A DNA stretch of 64,000 nt. Source: Heliocidaris tuberculata. Its lineage: Eukaryota; Echinodermata; Echinoidea; Camarodonta; Echinometridae. The stretch spans positions 25,371,606-25,435,605 of the forward strand of contig CM046836.1 of assembly GCA_025618425.1 (NCBI GenBank). The letters are read 5' to 3'. Under the pieces are notes generated by a model. That model was not told where the DNA came from. It made no database searches and saw only the letters and a list, made by a program, of their open reading frames with translations. Position 1 is the first letter of the stretch. Each line of letters opens with the position of its first letter. This document shows, one piece after another, positions 24,401 to 35,634 of the stretch. Made by a program: the position numbers and the translations under genes.

Positions 24401-27400
24401 CCCCCCACACACACACACACCCAAACAAACAAACATACATGACCATATATTTAAATCCATGTTCATTACGTATGATTAATTAATAAAAGAGAAGAGGAAT
24501 CGAAGATGTATGCTCATCGTGTGCTCATTGAGTACGACTCGGAATAAGGAAGTATGACATCTGAAAGGAGGGTCTGCTTTTAAAATATAGATTAAACATC
24601 TCCCCGGTTCTTAATTCACATTAATTTTATACAGGAATTGACTGATAGGGTGTGTAATTCTTTGGACCGCCGAAGAGAATTATATGTCCCCCCCCCCCCC
24701 CCAGGGGTTATTTCCACGAGGGAAACCATAACTCCCTTGCGGTGCAAAGAACATATTACACCCATTGTAGCTACTGTCTGTTATGTAAGATAGCCTTGAC
24801 GGCACTGAGGTCTGGATTCTACAGGTCTAAGTTAGATATAGCTCTACTGAGATTCTTTTAATTGAAATTTAAGTCTGGATTTAGTCACCCAATGCTCAGC
24901 GTCATCTTGGAAAGTGGACGTGAGAGGTCATTCTATTATAATTTACTTATATTACGAGAAATTATCTGTGTTCACAGAGATTTAGCCCTGAATTCAAATC
25001 TAGGTCAATATTTTGTCTAACGTTACATTAAATATCACACATGAACTACTTTTTCTTTATATAGGCCTAATGGGGCTGAAGGAGTGAACATAATCCCCCC
25101 CCCCCCTTTTCTTAGTAGACACTTAATCATATGTACAATATGTATTTGATTTGAGAGAAAATAATTTAAAAATTACATTTAAGTTTTTTTTGAAAATAAC
25201 TTTTTAATGACCGGGAGTGAAAATATGCAAATTGCAATCCTCGCAATCGATATCACGTGACGAGCTGTGGACCAATCACACCTTTGTATTTGTAAGATCT
25301 ATCTATAACAAGTGCAACTCTTCGACTTCAACATCTTGCATAGATATTTGGGATAATCAAGCACAGGACATAACACTGTCTAATTTTAAGGCTACTGTGC
25401 CTCAGAGGTTGTTGGATGTTAAGAAGCAAGATTGGCATGATGATGTGTATTCCAGCTCACACTGTACAGTTTATAGAATATTTAAATGTAATTTAAATTT
25501 TGAATTTGAGAATTATTTGATTCAGTTAAATCCTACTGATAGATTTTTTGGTCGCTTTAGGTGCTTGAATATTAAATTACTCAAGCGTGCCCAGAGGTGA
25601 AAGAATCTGTGAAAATTGTTCATTTGGCCTGATTGGTGACGAATTACATTACTTGTTTCAGTGTTTTCCGCTCTTTGAAAATTATTGCTAACAAGCACTT
25701 TAAAAATATTTTTGGAGACACCCAAATGTATTTAATTAAAGTGGATTCACTTCTTAACAACGCTGCTAAAGAGACTATGGTGAAGTTAGCAAAATTTTGT
25801 AAGGAAATTGTAAAATATTTTGATAAATAGCAAAGCATATACTGTAGACTAGGACCGTATTATAAATATAGTCAAATGACTGTATTATTATTCATTTTGT
25901 GCATATAATCATTAAAACCCTTACAGTGGAAACTCTTTGATGGCCTGCAAAGGGGGGGGGGGGGGGGGGAGATCGATAGTTTGATTTTTTAAATTGAGGT
26001 TGAATTGAAAGATTTAAAACAGCTTTGTCTTTACTCATCAAAATCAAAGAACCTTTCGGTGCCAAACAACTGCGTGTCATTACACGTGGTAACAAACCTT
26101 ACTCAAAAATGAATGTATGGGACCTCCTTTACAGAGGTTAATACCCGAGAACGATTGTTTCATCCATTCTATGAAATGCATATCCAAAGAAACAATTGCA
26201 ATTTCAAAATATCATCTTAATATCTACAAAAGCTAACATAAATTTACAACAAATACTATAATCTCATGTTCAAAATACGAAAAGTGCATAACTTACCGTA
26301 AGTTCAACAGACGCGAGACAGTCTTTACTCAACGCCTTGTCGTGGCATGCGCGCGCGCCCTTTTCCAGAGAACAAAAAGAGCGTTGGACAGTGCTCACTA
26401 TAACTTTTGCAATTGGAGATTACGTAATAATTACCTAGTATTATTCGATGAGTACTACATCAAAAGGAAGCCCCTGAAAATCTATTAAAGAAAGTGAAAT
26501 AAAAAGATTTAAAAAAAAGAAAATTTGACGAAAATGGCCGCTCAAGCCCTTCTGCCTGCCTTACGACGATCTATTCTTGTTTGTTCCTGGTGTTGTCAAA
26601 CAGCTTCGTTTTCTGATTTTCCTTCCTTCTACTGAAATTTAGTCAGGCCAAACAGAATACATTGCATCTTTTTTCCGGAAGGAATAAAAAGGATTTTTTT
26701 TTTAGAATGTCGGATCACATTTTCTATTTCAAAACAGGTCAACTTTCTGCATAGAGCAAATTTTCCTTCATTGTCAATGACATTAAAACGAGATTTTATA
26801 CCTGATGAGTATCCACCAAGAAAGAATCCGAAAGATTCTACGACGTTGTTCACACTCAATGCCAAGGGTAGGTTTTCAGATGAGACGCGGTTTCTTAAAA
26901 CCAGCATTCCTAGCACGGCTCTTCCGGCAATGGCTGCGACCGAACAAAATGCCGTCACAAGCATGACGTAATAGTTAGGAATGAACGCATCACATGACAA
27001 TGAAATGATATTCAAGATTGTCAAGACTAGGTGTAAATTGACTGGATCAACAAGTCTGTGGGTCAGGGACGCGATGATAAGTCGTATAGACAGGTTTCCA
27101 ACAGCAGCAACGAAGGTAATGATGATTGTATCGCGTTGAGAGATTCCTCGTTGGAGGGCATGTGGAACAAGAAACGCATGCCATCCGTTGTAGACAAAGA
27201 AGGTTACAGCAACTGACAGTAAGATGAAATTAGAAACTGGGTCTGTATAAAACTCCGTCTCTCGAAACCACGATGAAATCTTGCCAGCAATACTGGTTAA
27301 GTCGTCGAGTTCATCGTTAGGGGATGTCTGCTCCAAATCAATGGTCACGGCCTTATCATCCTTATCATGCTGTTCCTTTGAAGGAGTCAAGAGCGGAGTC

Positions 27401-29745
27401 ATGACAGCGTCTTTAGCCGCGGCATCGCTGTCATTGTCTGTTGCTTCATCCGTAAGATACTTGTCACCTTCTGGTCCAAGATTCCTAAAATCAACCACTT
27501 GCTTTCCCCCAAAGACCTCACTCTCTCTTGGTGCAAAGTCTTCTTGGGTAATTCGGATGGCTATGGCGGATGGGATTACGTGCAGCATGAGACCACCGAG
27601 GATCAGAAGTGCACCTCGCCAATCGTACGCAATCAGCAACTCTTCTGCCAGGAAAGGGAAGAGAATCATTCCGACAGAAAATCCACACGTCGAAAGGCTT
27701 AACAAGAGATTGAAGTTCTCGCCTGCAAGTCTATCCAGTGCAGTGAGGCAAGTTAGGCGCAAAACACAATATCCAGTGCCTGTGAAAACGGATAGGAATT
27801 ATCGAGAGGAAAAAAACAAACTATGCTGTAATTAAAATCATCTTTTTATTTCAACATACAAATAGTCTTTCTTTGCCTATTTTAGTAAGGCCTGAATATC
27901 TTTATCAAGCGACATTACGAACAGGCCTTTAGCATAACAAGATCTGCAACTAGTATAGCCTACCTGCAATAGCCCAATTACAGAATGGTAGGTCTACACG
28001 AAGAACAATAGTGCGTGGGAATAGAACGAAACTACCTATATTCACCCACATTCTACTAGTAAGTACAACACGATTTTGTAACACGAATCGGAGTTCTACT
28101 ACCGTAATCCCTAACTGCAACCCAGTAGAAACTCTCCACTGGTTGGTATACTCCTCAATCACTCTCCTTTGTAAGTTTTTAATCTCATTCCTTTTCTGTT
28201 TGTAATTTATCTGATTAAGTTCACTTGATGTCAAACTTCCACACCATATATAAACATTTCATGTTCACTTATGTTTTAGTTCCTGAAGATGATCTGAAAT
28301 AAAAGGTCGAAAATTTGAAACTCATCATGACTCTGATCCGACATGTCCGAGTATTATTTCTAGCATTAACCCTTTCATGACAGGAATTATTTAAAGGCTA
28401 AATTGATCACATTTTGTTATTCAAATTGGCAACAATAATATTTTTTTCTGTTAGTGCTACATGGTTCTAACAAAATGCAATGTCTTTGAAAAAAATATAC
28501 ATCATTAGAAACTTAGTCGAAAAGTTGAAAAAAATTGCCAATTTTGATAAAAAAACAGTGATTTTGAACCTCTCAATGTGTTGCCAATTTAAGGATTTTG
28601 AAACTTATTCTCCTGTTTAAAATTTCTGGCATCAAACGCAATGTGGTCATGCAACAAAAATGGACACAATGTGTGTAGAAATTTTTGCTTTTTCTACTTC
28701 TGCATCTGGTATATTTTTTAGAGCTCTGAATCAAAAGTTATTGAGCCAAACCACAAAATGTGGTCAATTGTCTTGAAAGGGTTAAAGTAGAAACTCTAAC
28801 TGATAACATAAACACATTGGTTTCATTGCTTTGTTTTGTGTGTGTGTGTGTGTGTTTTCGAATTCTAGAAGGATTCCAATTTTCTTGCTGTTTAATGTCC
28901 TTTTTGGACATGTCCATTTGAAAGTCGCAATTAGAAAAATGCGGAAAACTCAGTGATCGCTGTGAAAACTCCTTGCGAAATGAAATGTGCAAGGTGCTGT
29001 CACTTAATAATTGTTTTGACGTTCTGACATGGAGTCTTTACAGTGAGCTCGAAAAAGGTTCAAACACAAGGAAGATCTGACAGTAGGTCGTATTAGAGAC
29101 TTTTTGAGAACTCTATAGACAAATACACTGTAAAAAATTACTGTAGGAATTTACAGAAAATTAACTGGCAACTCGCTGCACAGTAAATTACTGTATTTTT
29201 CACGGTACTGTACTGTTTATTCTACAGATAAACTATATAACTTTAAAAATACAGTATTTAACTGTAAATGATACAGTATTTTACTGTGCAGCCGGGGTGC
29301 CAGTAGTTTACTGTAATTCCTACAGTAATTATTTACAATGTAGGTCACAAGATGGACATTAGCATCTTCGCTGTTCCACGACCTTTATTGGACATGCTCA
29401 GAGCAAACGCAGTGCCTCTGCCATTTGGGTTCCCAAAACACCATGACGTACAGCGTCTGCGACCCTAATTCTTCTCAATGACGTACGTAGCACTCTACGT
29501 AAAAAACGGTAGTCGCACAACCTCATTTAAGTGTGCAATGGTAACATAGAATGACTTCATGCTTCGTTTCAAAGTGTAATCTCATAATTAAAATGTCTCA
29601 CCGGAAATTGCAAAGATAGCAAAGAAATGTATGTTGCTGGTGGCCAAAGAGGCAAGGACGATAGGGCTACTTCCTACTGTCGCACCAAGTACTAAGAGGA
29701 GACGAGGCCGAGTAATTCGGGGGATGACATAAGCTATGAAGGGCG
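10639..29745 (-). CDS. Gene B: SLC16/monocarboxylate-transporter-like paralogue, exons 2-4 (exon 1 not found)
   Basis: Minus-strand exons, in transcript order: 29602-29745 (144 bp), 26802-27779 (978 bp) and 10639-10760 (122 bp, stop TAG at 10639-10641). Acceptors are TTTTTCAG, TTTTCACAG and AAATCACAG; donors are GTGAGA and GTATAA. Junction phases equal those of gene A. Exon 2 encodes PRLLLVLGATVGSSPIVLAS, like gene A' PRLLLVIATTIGNGGTVLAS. Exon 3 carries RLAGENFNLLLSLSTCGFSVG and DWRGALLILGGL, which correspond to MCT segments 5-6, then an acidic loop and segments 7-11. Exon 4 encodes FSSYDATFKLLAAVDVLGF, nearly identical to gene A, plus two extra C-terminal residues. Intron 3 is about 16 kb and packed with repeats. 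No frame breaks are seen, so the gene may be functional. Substrate is unknown. I found no exon 1 on the minus strand above 29745. Confidence 0.82.
10761..11848. other. Gene B intron 3, distal part; no repeat family recognised
   Basis: It contains a purine-rich GAGA/poly-G tract near 10850-10877, then moderately GC-rich DNA (11040-11700) with several overlapping short frames on both strands. None of these resembles a protein I know. Confidence 0.5.
13574..13718 (-). mobile_element. Insertion with hammerhead-like motif, possibly a Penelope-like element end
   Basis: The left arm of the surrounding inverted repeat has no counterpart to these bases, so they are an insertion. They carry small hairpins (AGCCCTGAAAAGGGCT and GAGCTCCGCTAAGAGCTC) and the ribozyme-like motif listed separately. 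Penelope-like elements are known to carry hammerhead motifs near their ends. Assignment to that class is inference. Confidence 0.4.
13635..13678 (-). ncRNA. Hammerhead-ribozyme-like motif
   Basis: On the minus strand the order is TTCTC, CTGATGA, a hairpin ATCAG-AGCATG-CTGAT, then GAAAC, GTC, GAGAA. TTCTC pairs with GAGAA as stem I. CTGATGA and GAAA are the conserved hammerhead core, and GTC is the usual cleavage triplet. Stem III would be a single C-G pair without a loop, so a monomer may be weak or inactive. Such short-stem-III forms are thought to act as dimers. Confidence 0.45.
13867..15285. other. Gene B intron 3, AT-rich; nothing recognised
   Basis: There are poly-C runs near 14161 and 14313, A-rich simple DNA near 14325-14360, and otherwise AT-rich sequence without a convincing frame, repeat or RNA. 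Confidence 0.5.
15286..15325. repeat. (TA)n microsatellite
   Basis: Twenty TA units, ending just before the left outer arm of the large palindrome. Confidence 0.95.
15345..15877. repeat. Outer left arm of the 8.5-kb nested palindrome
   Basis: AATGTCTAGCGTACC at 15345 pairs with the end of the right arm at 23891. Matching then continues through TGAGTAACGTGCTTTGAACC and GTACCGCCCAAGCAGCTG to GGCAGGGAGGGCAAT at 15877. It contains three copies of an approximately 35-bp unit with TACCGGATACGTATGCTCTA (15565-15658). The arm is about half the length of its partner because an internal stretch is missing. Confidence 0.85.
16850..17425. repeat. Degenerate minisatellite, TCTGATAAGTGCCCCTTTT units
   Basis: Units of roughly 25-35 bases built from a GATAAGTGCCC/TTTTC core are repeated some 18 times with strong divergence. 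A TCTC run lies at 17085-17113. Confidence 0.7.
17693..17890. repeat. Poly-G/poly-C dispersed repeat beginning CACTAGCGTAGATGGGG
   Basis: It starts CACACTAGCGTAGATGGGG, then CAGAGTGCCCCC and a C-rich end. A reverse-oriented relative lies at about 57480-57612 (GGCACTCTGCCCCCT ... GTACGCTAGTG). It is probably one dispersed repeat family. Confidence 0.45.
19858..20777. mobile_element. Satellite A array flanked by CACAGG-TGTAGCCAGG ends (left palindrome arm)
   Basis: It begins CACAGGTGTAGCCAGG and ends CCCCTGGCTACGTCTATGG, an inverted pair. Between them are four units of about 190 bp, each carrying CGCGAAGCGCGAAAGCTCTG, TTTGAGAGAAAG, GGCGGAAAGTTAGTT and TTCAATTATTTGGACGCAAT. Inverted copies of the same unit occur at 22551-22868 and 43250-45180. 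It looks like a DNA transposon whose interior was amplified in tandem. Confidence 0.7.
20778..21925. repeat. Satellite B, about six units of about 178 bp (left of palindrome centre)
   Basis: Phrases of the type CCGCCAGATGCCCCAAATGC followed by AGACGCCCATAA recur at about 20823, 20998, 21175, 21354, 21533 and 21638. Each unit also has TAGATTAGCGAGAAAA and ATCATGAATGA. The orientation flips at 21926. Confidence 0.8.
21921..21932. repeat. Centre of the nested palindrome
   Basis: ACCATTAATGGT is a perfect 12-base palindrome. Satellite B units read one way to its left and the other way to its right, so it marks the axis of symmetry. Confidence 0.75.
21933..22550. repeat. Satellite B, inverted units (right of centre)
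   Basis: Units of the type GGGCGTTTGGCATTTGGGGG followed by CGTCTGGCA recur at about 21945, 22128, 22228, 22340 and 22510. They are the reverse complement of the left units. Confidence 0.8.
22551..22868. repeat. Satellite A, inverted copy (truncated)
   Basis: It starts CACAGGCGTAGCCAGGGGGC directly after satellite B and holds about one and a half units, with TTCGCGCTTCGCGCGGGAGG and TTGCGTCCAAATAACTG. It is cut inside a unit where the outer right arm begins. Confidence 0.8.
22868..23891. repeat. Outer right arm of the nested palindrome, with CATACGTATG arrays
   Basis: This is the reverse complement of 15345-15877 plus about 430 bases (23327-23760) missing from the left arm. Between 23098 and 23200 the 12-base palindrome GCATACGTATGC, or a one-base variant, occurs four times; three related GCATACGTATCCGGTACG units follow to 23290. 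The following DNA to about 24170 continues with ACGTAT-rich text and ends GCAAGATGTGACA, possibly the true outer end. Confidence 0.8.
23892..25329. other. Gene B intron 3: ACGTAT-rich flank, then unassigned DNA
   Basis: To 24175 the text is rich in TACGTCG/CATACGCTGG phrases related to the palindrome arm. After that come poly-C runs (24393, 24688, 25097), a short (AC)n run and AT-rich sequence. No gene is seen. Confidence 0.5.
25330..25830 (+). pseudogene. Non-LTR retrotransposon ORF2 C-terminal remnant
   Basis: The frame up to 25600 contains QRLLDVKKQDWHDDVY, LNFEFENYLIQL and FGRFRCLNIKL, resembling the region after the RT domain in LINEs. A shifted frame then gives PRGERICENCSFG and DELHYLFQCF, a CxxC...H...C knuckle, followed by a stop and a further open stretch to 25830. 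At least one frameshift and one stop show it is dead. It lies in gene B intron 3 on the opposite strand. Confidence 0.7.
25831..26801. other. Gene B intron 3, proximal part
   Basis: AT-rich DNA with a 19-G run near 25952-25970. No repeat family or frame is recognised. Confidence 0.5.
28370..28781. mobile_element. piggyBac-like MITE, copy 1 (412 bp, TTAA flanks)
   Basis: It starts CCCTTTCATGACA and ends TGTCTTGAAAGGG, flanked by TTAA at 28366-28369 and 28782-28785. TTAA target duplication with CCC...GGG termini is diagnostic of the piggyBac superfamily. It has no coding capacity. It lies in gene B intron 2. A second copy at 56132 has a visible empty site. Confidence 0.85.
29126..29340. mobile_element. 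215-bp MITE with TA target duplication
   Basis: CACTGTAAAAAATTACTGTA at the left is mirrored by TACAGTAATTATTTACAATG at the right. TA flanks both ends (29124-29125 and 29341-29342). The interior is rich in TTTACTGTA. The paralogous fragment at 37500 lacks it. It lies in gene B intron 2. Confidence 0.85.
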
Positions 29746-30777
29746 CTGAAAAAGAAAACAGACATGATAGAACGGAATTTCACCTCATACAGACCTGCAT
29801 TTTTTAATTTGATAAAATGAATAGGCCGGCACCGGGAAATTAATTTGAAGTTTAGAAATACAGGTGCAAGCTATATATCGGAGAAAAAAGACATAATCCC
29901 TTATATAGGATATATAAAATAATAGTTCAATAACACTTTGCAATGTGGAGGAAAATGGAAAGTGGTAATCTTTATCTTTATATATATTACCCTAAGGATT
30001 TGGGGCCTTTTCTTTTGTTTGAATAGGCGCCTCCACTGGCTCTTTAGGTCCCCACCTTTTGGTACCCACGGGCGGGGAATAGTCCCCAGATGGTTGGGAG
30101 GCACTTTTTTAAGTGCTGAAGTGCCGTCCATATTTCATAAATTCATAAATTTTTAAACATTGAATTTCCGGAGGGAGTAATATTTCTGTCGATGGAACAG
30201 CTGTCGTAGCACTGTCGTAGCACGGAAAAGTACCTTCTGTTATATGCCCCCAACCCATACCGATTACCTGTGAAGGGGGAAAAAAACTTCCATGGCCATA
30301 TCCGCATCCGCATGTGTATATTGGCTTCAGTGTATACAACACACGTGTTATTTGTTCGCACATGTACATGTACTGCTCCATGTACTATTTGTAGCTTCAT
30401 GCGGTTACATAGCAGTTTAGTGCGTGTGTAACTCTATGGTTTCACGGCGGGGGGGGGGGGGGGGGGGGGGATGGGGTGGTGGGTGGGGTGGGGGGGGGAC
30501 ATGTCTCATTGAAGCCTGTACATGTATACATGAAAACGGATAAAAAGGGTACCTTTTCAACAATAAGCGCATAACCCGGATTACGCGTTTAGGGTATCAA
30601 AAAAAGCAAAAATCAAGAAAAAGGGTAGCAAATTCAGAGATGATAGATCCGCGGAAGGGGGGGGGGGGGGGGGCGGAAATATAGTTCGGTAGTGTGTTCC
30701 AAAGTAGGTTAAATTTCTTCTAAGGTTCCTTTTTGGTTAGAAAGAGGTCTATGATGATGATGTAATCCTCAAATAGG

Positions 30778-30863
30778 ATGTAAAATACCTTAAGCAAGAT
30801 ATAAAATCGCCGATAATAATGGTATAAAAATCAGAGATAGACGGGTTTCCCTGTTTAGAGTAT
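30778..30863. repeat. 86-bp direct repeat, copy 1 (partner 32054-32139)
   Basis: ATGTAAAATACCTTAAGCAA ... TTTCCCTGTTTAGAGTAT occurs in both places with one visible mismatch (CGATAATAATGG against CGTTAATAATGG). Its origin is unknown. Confidence 0.9.
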
Positions 30864-32053
30864 CAAAATCTGCTCCTACTGCAATCTGCTTTTTAATTCA
30901 GCAAGTGATTTACGCGGATGATGTATAGGTCTCAATGAGATATCCGTGGGGGGGGGGGGGGCGGTCGTCGCGATCGATTCGGATCGATTCTGGTGCCCGT
31001 AAACTTTTCTACCTTTTATTTGTGAAAATTCGGCTCCTTTGGAAGTTTGATTTATGTAAGCATTCCATTACTTTATAAATTGAACTTTCAAGGGTTTTTT
31101 GTTTGTTTGTTTGTTGGTGTGTTATTATTATTTTTTTAATTTAGTTTTTTTTTTTTTTGGGGGGGGGCTGTTTCTTAGTTGAACTTAATTCTTTCTGTTG
31201 ATACAATTGTTTTGTTTGTTTGTTTGTTTGTTGTTGTTTTTTGTGGGGGTTGATGTTCAATGAGACAGGGTGAAGCCGGGAGGAACATGTAACTGTTAGA
31301 TGTAAAAAAAAAAAAAAAAAAAGGGGGGGGGGATTTCGGCCACTTCATATTTTAGGACTCTTTATTTCACTTAGGAATATCGGTTGTCACGGTGTAAAGA
31401 AGGAGCCCCCCCCCCCCCACCAAAATTTTCTTCGAAAATATTTCCACTATGATATGAATACGTATAGGATACTAACCCTCACGCTGGGGGTGACGGGAGG
31501 CCGATGGAGTGGGGGAGGGGGTACGGTAGGGAAAGGTCAATCCGTCGGTCCTCCCAAGACTTATAAGGGGGGGGCCATAATCCCCCTGAAAAGAAAATGA
31601 AAACAATTTTTTTTCTCTAATTTTTTCATCCTTTACAAGGGACGTACCGCCAATTATGCATGTTATGTTTTTATGGCCTTAATTTCTCTGAGTATTAAAC
31701 CACAGAAACATGGCAAGATTAAATCGCTCACTCTAGCTCTATTCATGGATATACTATTCGAATTATATCGATGCTCTGTGTGCGAGAATCCCGCCCGTGT
31801 ATGAGATCGTGTGTCATCCACTGGCCACAGGGCCGACGTAACATATATAAATATCATTATTCAGTCATTCATAAAGTAGAACAATCGTCATTTAGTCTTC
31901 TTCAAGATGGAAATGTATAATTTTCTTCAGAACTCATGCAAGATTTGGATGAATAACACATACTCACATGTTGTAAATACTTCTTGGTAAAAAAATAACA
32001 CATTACCAGACTTTTTTCTTTATTCACTTGATTATTGTGACAAATATACGGTA

Positions 32054-32139
32054 ATGTAAAATACCTTAAGCAAGATATAAAATCGCCGTTAATAATGGTA
32101 TAAAAATCAGAGATAGACGGGTTTCCCTGTTTAGAGTAT
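32054..32139. repeat. 86-bp direct repeat, copy 2
   Basis: Same orientation as 30778-30863 and 1276 bases away. Flanking sequences differ on both sides, so it is a short duplicated patch and not part of a longer block. Confidence 0.9.
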
Positions 32140-33027
32140 TCTGTGGTATCAGCGACCACGCGAGGATGCCCGCACTTTTAAACCCTTATAGACTATCACG
32201 GATTTCTGTTAGATATATACAGTATAGGCCCATTGTACATACATTAACAGCTCACAGTGCAGAACTGGAGACGGCAATTTATAAAGCCAATGCCCAGGCC
32301 ACCTTTATTGAATGGAAGGGCAAGTAAATATCTTCTACAAGGAATTACCGCATGAATGGATATTAATAATAACTCGCGAACGACCGCCTACGGCGGCCCG
32401 GCCTTTCGCGGCTTGAGACAATTGTGGATTGAAAAAGGGTGACAGAGGTAATCATTAATATAATACAAATAAATTCATAAGATAGTTTAATGTTGGATAT
32501 ATATGCATGTTTTCATGAAAAGAGGTCTATTTTGTAAAGTTAAGATAATAATTATTCATATCCCTTGTAATTTGAGGTCTTATGTTTGTCTTCAAAATGA
32601 AAGGTTGACTTAGTGGGATTTTGTGAATTGTTTTATGTTATGTAATATTATTCGTGAAATTCTTTGTCACATGATCAAGTACATGAACATAAAAAAGAAC
32701 AAACTAATTTTTAATGAAAAACAAAATTGAAAAATTTCAAATCTTGGTAAGGGTATACCTTGCACAATTTAGAAAATTGCATCGCTGATATGGAAGCTTG
32801 GATGGAATCTAATTCTTTGCTGTTAAACCGTTTAATGCGATTTCGTGCTCTTCGTTTCAAAATCCTGACTGAGCAAATTAGATATAGACTCCATTTCAAT
32901 TTCTGGTAACGACATTCGTTTGTCAAACTCATGTCGCAATCTTGGCTTTATGTTTTATTCTCAAATACTGTGTCTAATCAAATCATAGCATATGCAAATT
33001 ATATGAATATAAAAATAAATATAAATA

Positions 33028-33640
33028 TTGGGCTTCATCCGAAAATGTCTCACTCGTTCTTCCACAGAGAAACTTGTACACTGGCCCACTTCTTCATGCC
33101 TTGATTTCGTTAACGACTTACTCTACAACTTGCCAAATTCACAAATTGCCCAATTACAAAAGCTACAAAATGCAGCTGCTCGCTTATTATTTCTCTGTCA
33201 AGTAAACGCAGTTACAATACCCCTATCTTACAAAATATCAATTGGTTGCCCGTAAAGGAACGTATCATTTTTTAAATCCTTCTTTTGGTCTATCACATTA
33301 TTAACGGAACAGCCCCTGAATATAACAAGTCTGTGTTACGTCAGTACCACCCCACACGAACCCTACGATCCTCCAACTCTGGTCTTTTATATATTCCGCC
33401 TTCTAATAAATCTTGGGGAACGAGTTTTTGCTCATGCCGGACCAGCCCTGTGGAATTCGCTTCCACATGAGCTGAAAAACTCTAACTCCTTAATGGGCAA
33501 ACTAAACTCTCATTTCTTCAATCTTGCGTTTTGAAGAAAGGCATTCTTTTTTGTTATTCATTCCCTTGTTAGGTTTCCGTTTTCTTTATGTTGTAAAAGC
33601 GCCTTGAGCATTCAATCAAAATGGATAATGGCGCTCTTAA
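33028..33640 (+). pseudogene. CR1/L2-type LINE 3' end (RT C-terminus plus tail)
   Basis: Read across several frameshifts, the plus strand gives NSQIAQLQKLQNAAARLLF, then VYHIINGTAPEY, PTRTLRSSNSGLLYIPPSN, and in another frame FAHAGPALWNSLPHELK. This series is the familiar C-terminal text of CR1/L2-like LINE ORF2. The tail GCGCCTTGAGCATTC ... AATGGCGCTC near 33598-33637 is the matching 3' end. The copy is 5'-truncated and has multiple frame breaks. Confidence 0.8.
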
Positions 33641-34157
33641 AGGTAACAGATAGTTTTGGGAAGCCCTCAAAAACTTTTCGTGAGATTTCTTTGATTTTAC
33701 TTAATAAATAGCAGGATACTAACAGAACTAAGATGCTGTGAAGTTTTTTCCTCCTCAAGTGAAATATTTATTGAATGAGAGGTGAAAAGTAATAAAAATC
33801 CCTGGCCCTAAAAAGAGGGCCGGGATGTAAATTCAAACAACGGCCACACACACTACTCACATGAGGATTGCTGTGTGTATAGAATACGTACGCTACACAT
33901 AGTGCGAAGCGCTGGGGTTTATTGTGCGGGCAACCTTCGGGTGGATATGGTCTTAGCGTGAGGCAGTGAAAAGCTGTTACCAAGCGTTTCTTACAGATAT
34001 TTACACTAAGATTTGTTCGAAATCGTGAATGAAATGTTAAATAATCTCGTACATGTGTCTTATGATAAAAGGAGAACAGTATGTGACTATGTTAGATAAG
34101 TTTCTTGCTAGTATGATCTTTGCTACCGAGACTGTCTATGAGCTTTAGTAGAAATCT

Positions 34158-34213
<56 letters not shown>

Positions 34214-35634
34214 GTTATTATTATTATTATCATCATCATTATTATCATCATTGTTTAAAGTTTGCAGTCTAATGAAGGACTCTGACTGCGAGAAGGATTA
34301 GATCTAAATAGAAATTCATATGATATGATTGTCCTAAAACTTGGCATACAAATTACGCACATCATGCTATATTTATCTGTTTATAGTGGACAATCATTAA
34401 TACGAGAGCTTACTCGGTTTTAAAGTTATAGAATATCAAAATGAGACAAGTGTTCAGTCTCGCAAAAAAAAAACAACAAACAAACAAACAAACAAACAAA
34501 CCAGTACAACAAAATCCATAGAAGACAAACGAAGGTCTACTAAAAAATGTCACAAATACTACTTTTAGATTCTTTGGTGCTTCCAAATTTGTGAATTACT
34601 TAGAAAAAAAAAATGTTTTTTCAGGAAATACCCCCCAAAAAGAAATTTGACCATGCCGACCAAAAACAACTTTAGTGCGCTCTAACTGAAAATCACACGG
34701 TGCGACCTTTTGGTGGTCACATATAATTATGCTTTCAAAACTTTTTCAATTTTACTGGAGGAATTAGAGTCTTATTGCATACAATTATGTTTATGAACGT
34801 AACTCAATTTCCCTCAAGAATAGAGGGTTAGCATTGGGCCGCATCTATTAAACGAGCAAAAGCCTAGCAATCGCTTTCTCAAAGCTTTAACTTGCATGTT
34901 CAGATGTTCAAATCATGAAAATGTATGAAGAAGCAACAATTTGTTTTCTTACTAGCAATTGCTTCCCAGACTAGCAACAGCTATTCAATAATTTATTTAG
35001 AATCAAAATGAAGGTTTTTGTTCTAGCTCGGATTAGTAAATGTTTTCTTCAAAAGGAAGAGATTGCATTAATCATTATGAAGCAATTGTTTGAATTTATG
35101 CAAGACCATCTCCTGTTAGCTTGGGCTTTATATACTTACAGAGATTTTAGCAGTCATTTTTTTTTCCAGCTGCAACAGCCCCAGTTTTCTTTTTTTCGAG
35201 CTGCTAAACAGCTGATATTGCTCTTCAATTACACAACATTCAAAATGTGAATTTAATTAGCCATGAACCTTTTTTTTCACATTTAACATCAGTAGATCAA
35301 ACCACGATCTTCAACCAATTTTGAAAGTTGGCGGGGAGAGTTTCTTTTGTTTACTTACAACCTATAAGCTAGTGATCTAGTTTTACATATTCAGCCCGCT
35401 GGTTCGATTTTGAAATTTGTGAAGATGGAAGCACAAGGTTATAAAAAGAAACTGCTATGCCTGTTCGATTTCTGATTTTTCATATACAGATAGATAAGGC
35501 CCAATTGTCTTGCACCGGCATTTTAAAAAAGGAAAATATCCTAAATTAAAGTGGTGGATGGAAAAGAATTCCATATTGCCACCAGGCGACAAGGACTATA
35601 AGTTAATCCAGAAACTCACCGATTTTATTTTCAG
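33641..35634. other. AT-rich intergenic DNA with (TTA)n at 34164-34213
   Basis: A TTATTA microsatellite and a (CAAA)n stretch near 34478-34500 are present. From about 35270 the DNA is collinear with 45770 onward (segmental duplication). No gene is recognised. Confidence 0.55.

Larger units (their letters stand above)
29746..33019. other. Region upstream of gene B exon 2; no exon found
   Basis: There are several poly-G runs (30448, 30660, 30949, 31321), GTTT repeats near 31100-31240 and AT-rich sequence. I searched the minus strand for a first exon resembling 58358-58556 and saw none. An 86-bp direct repeat occurs at 30778-30863 and 32054-32139. Confidence 0.5.

Noticed and set aside
27950..28234. 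94-codon minus-strand frame (LQLGITVVELRFVLQN) and the downstream CCTGAAGATGATCTGAA motif at 28273
   Set aside because: It could be part of a retroelement, but I could not place it in a family, and the downstream motif breaks the hammerhead core (CTGAAGATGA).
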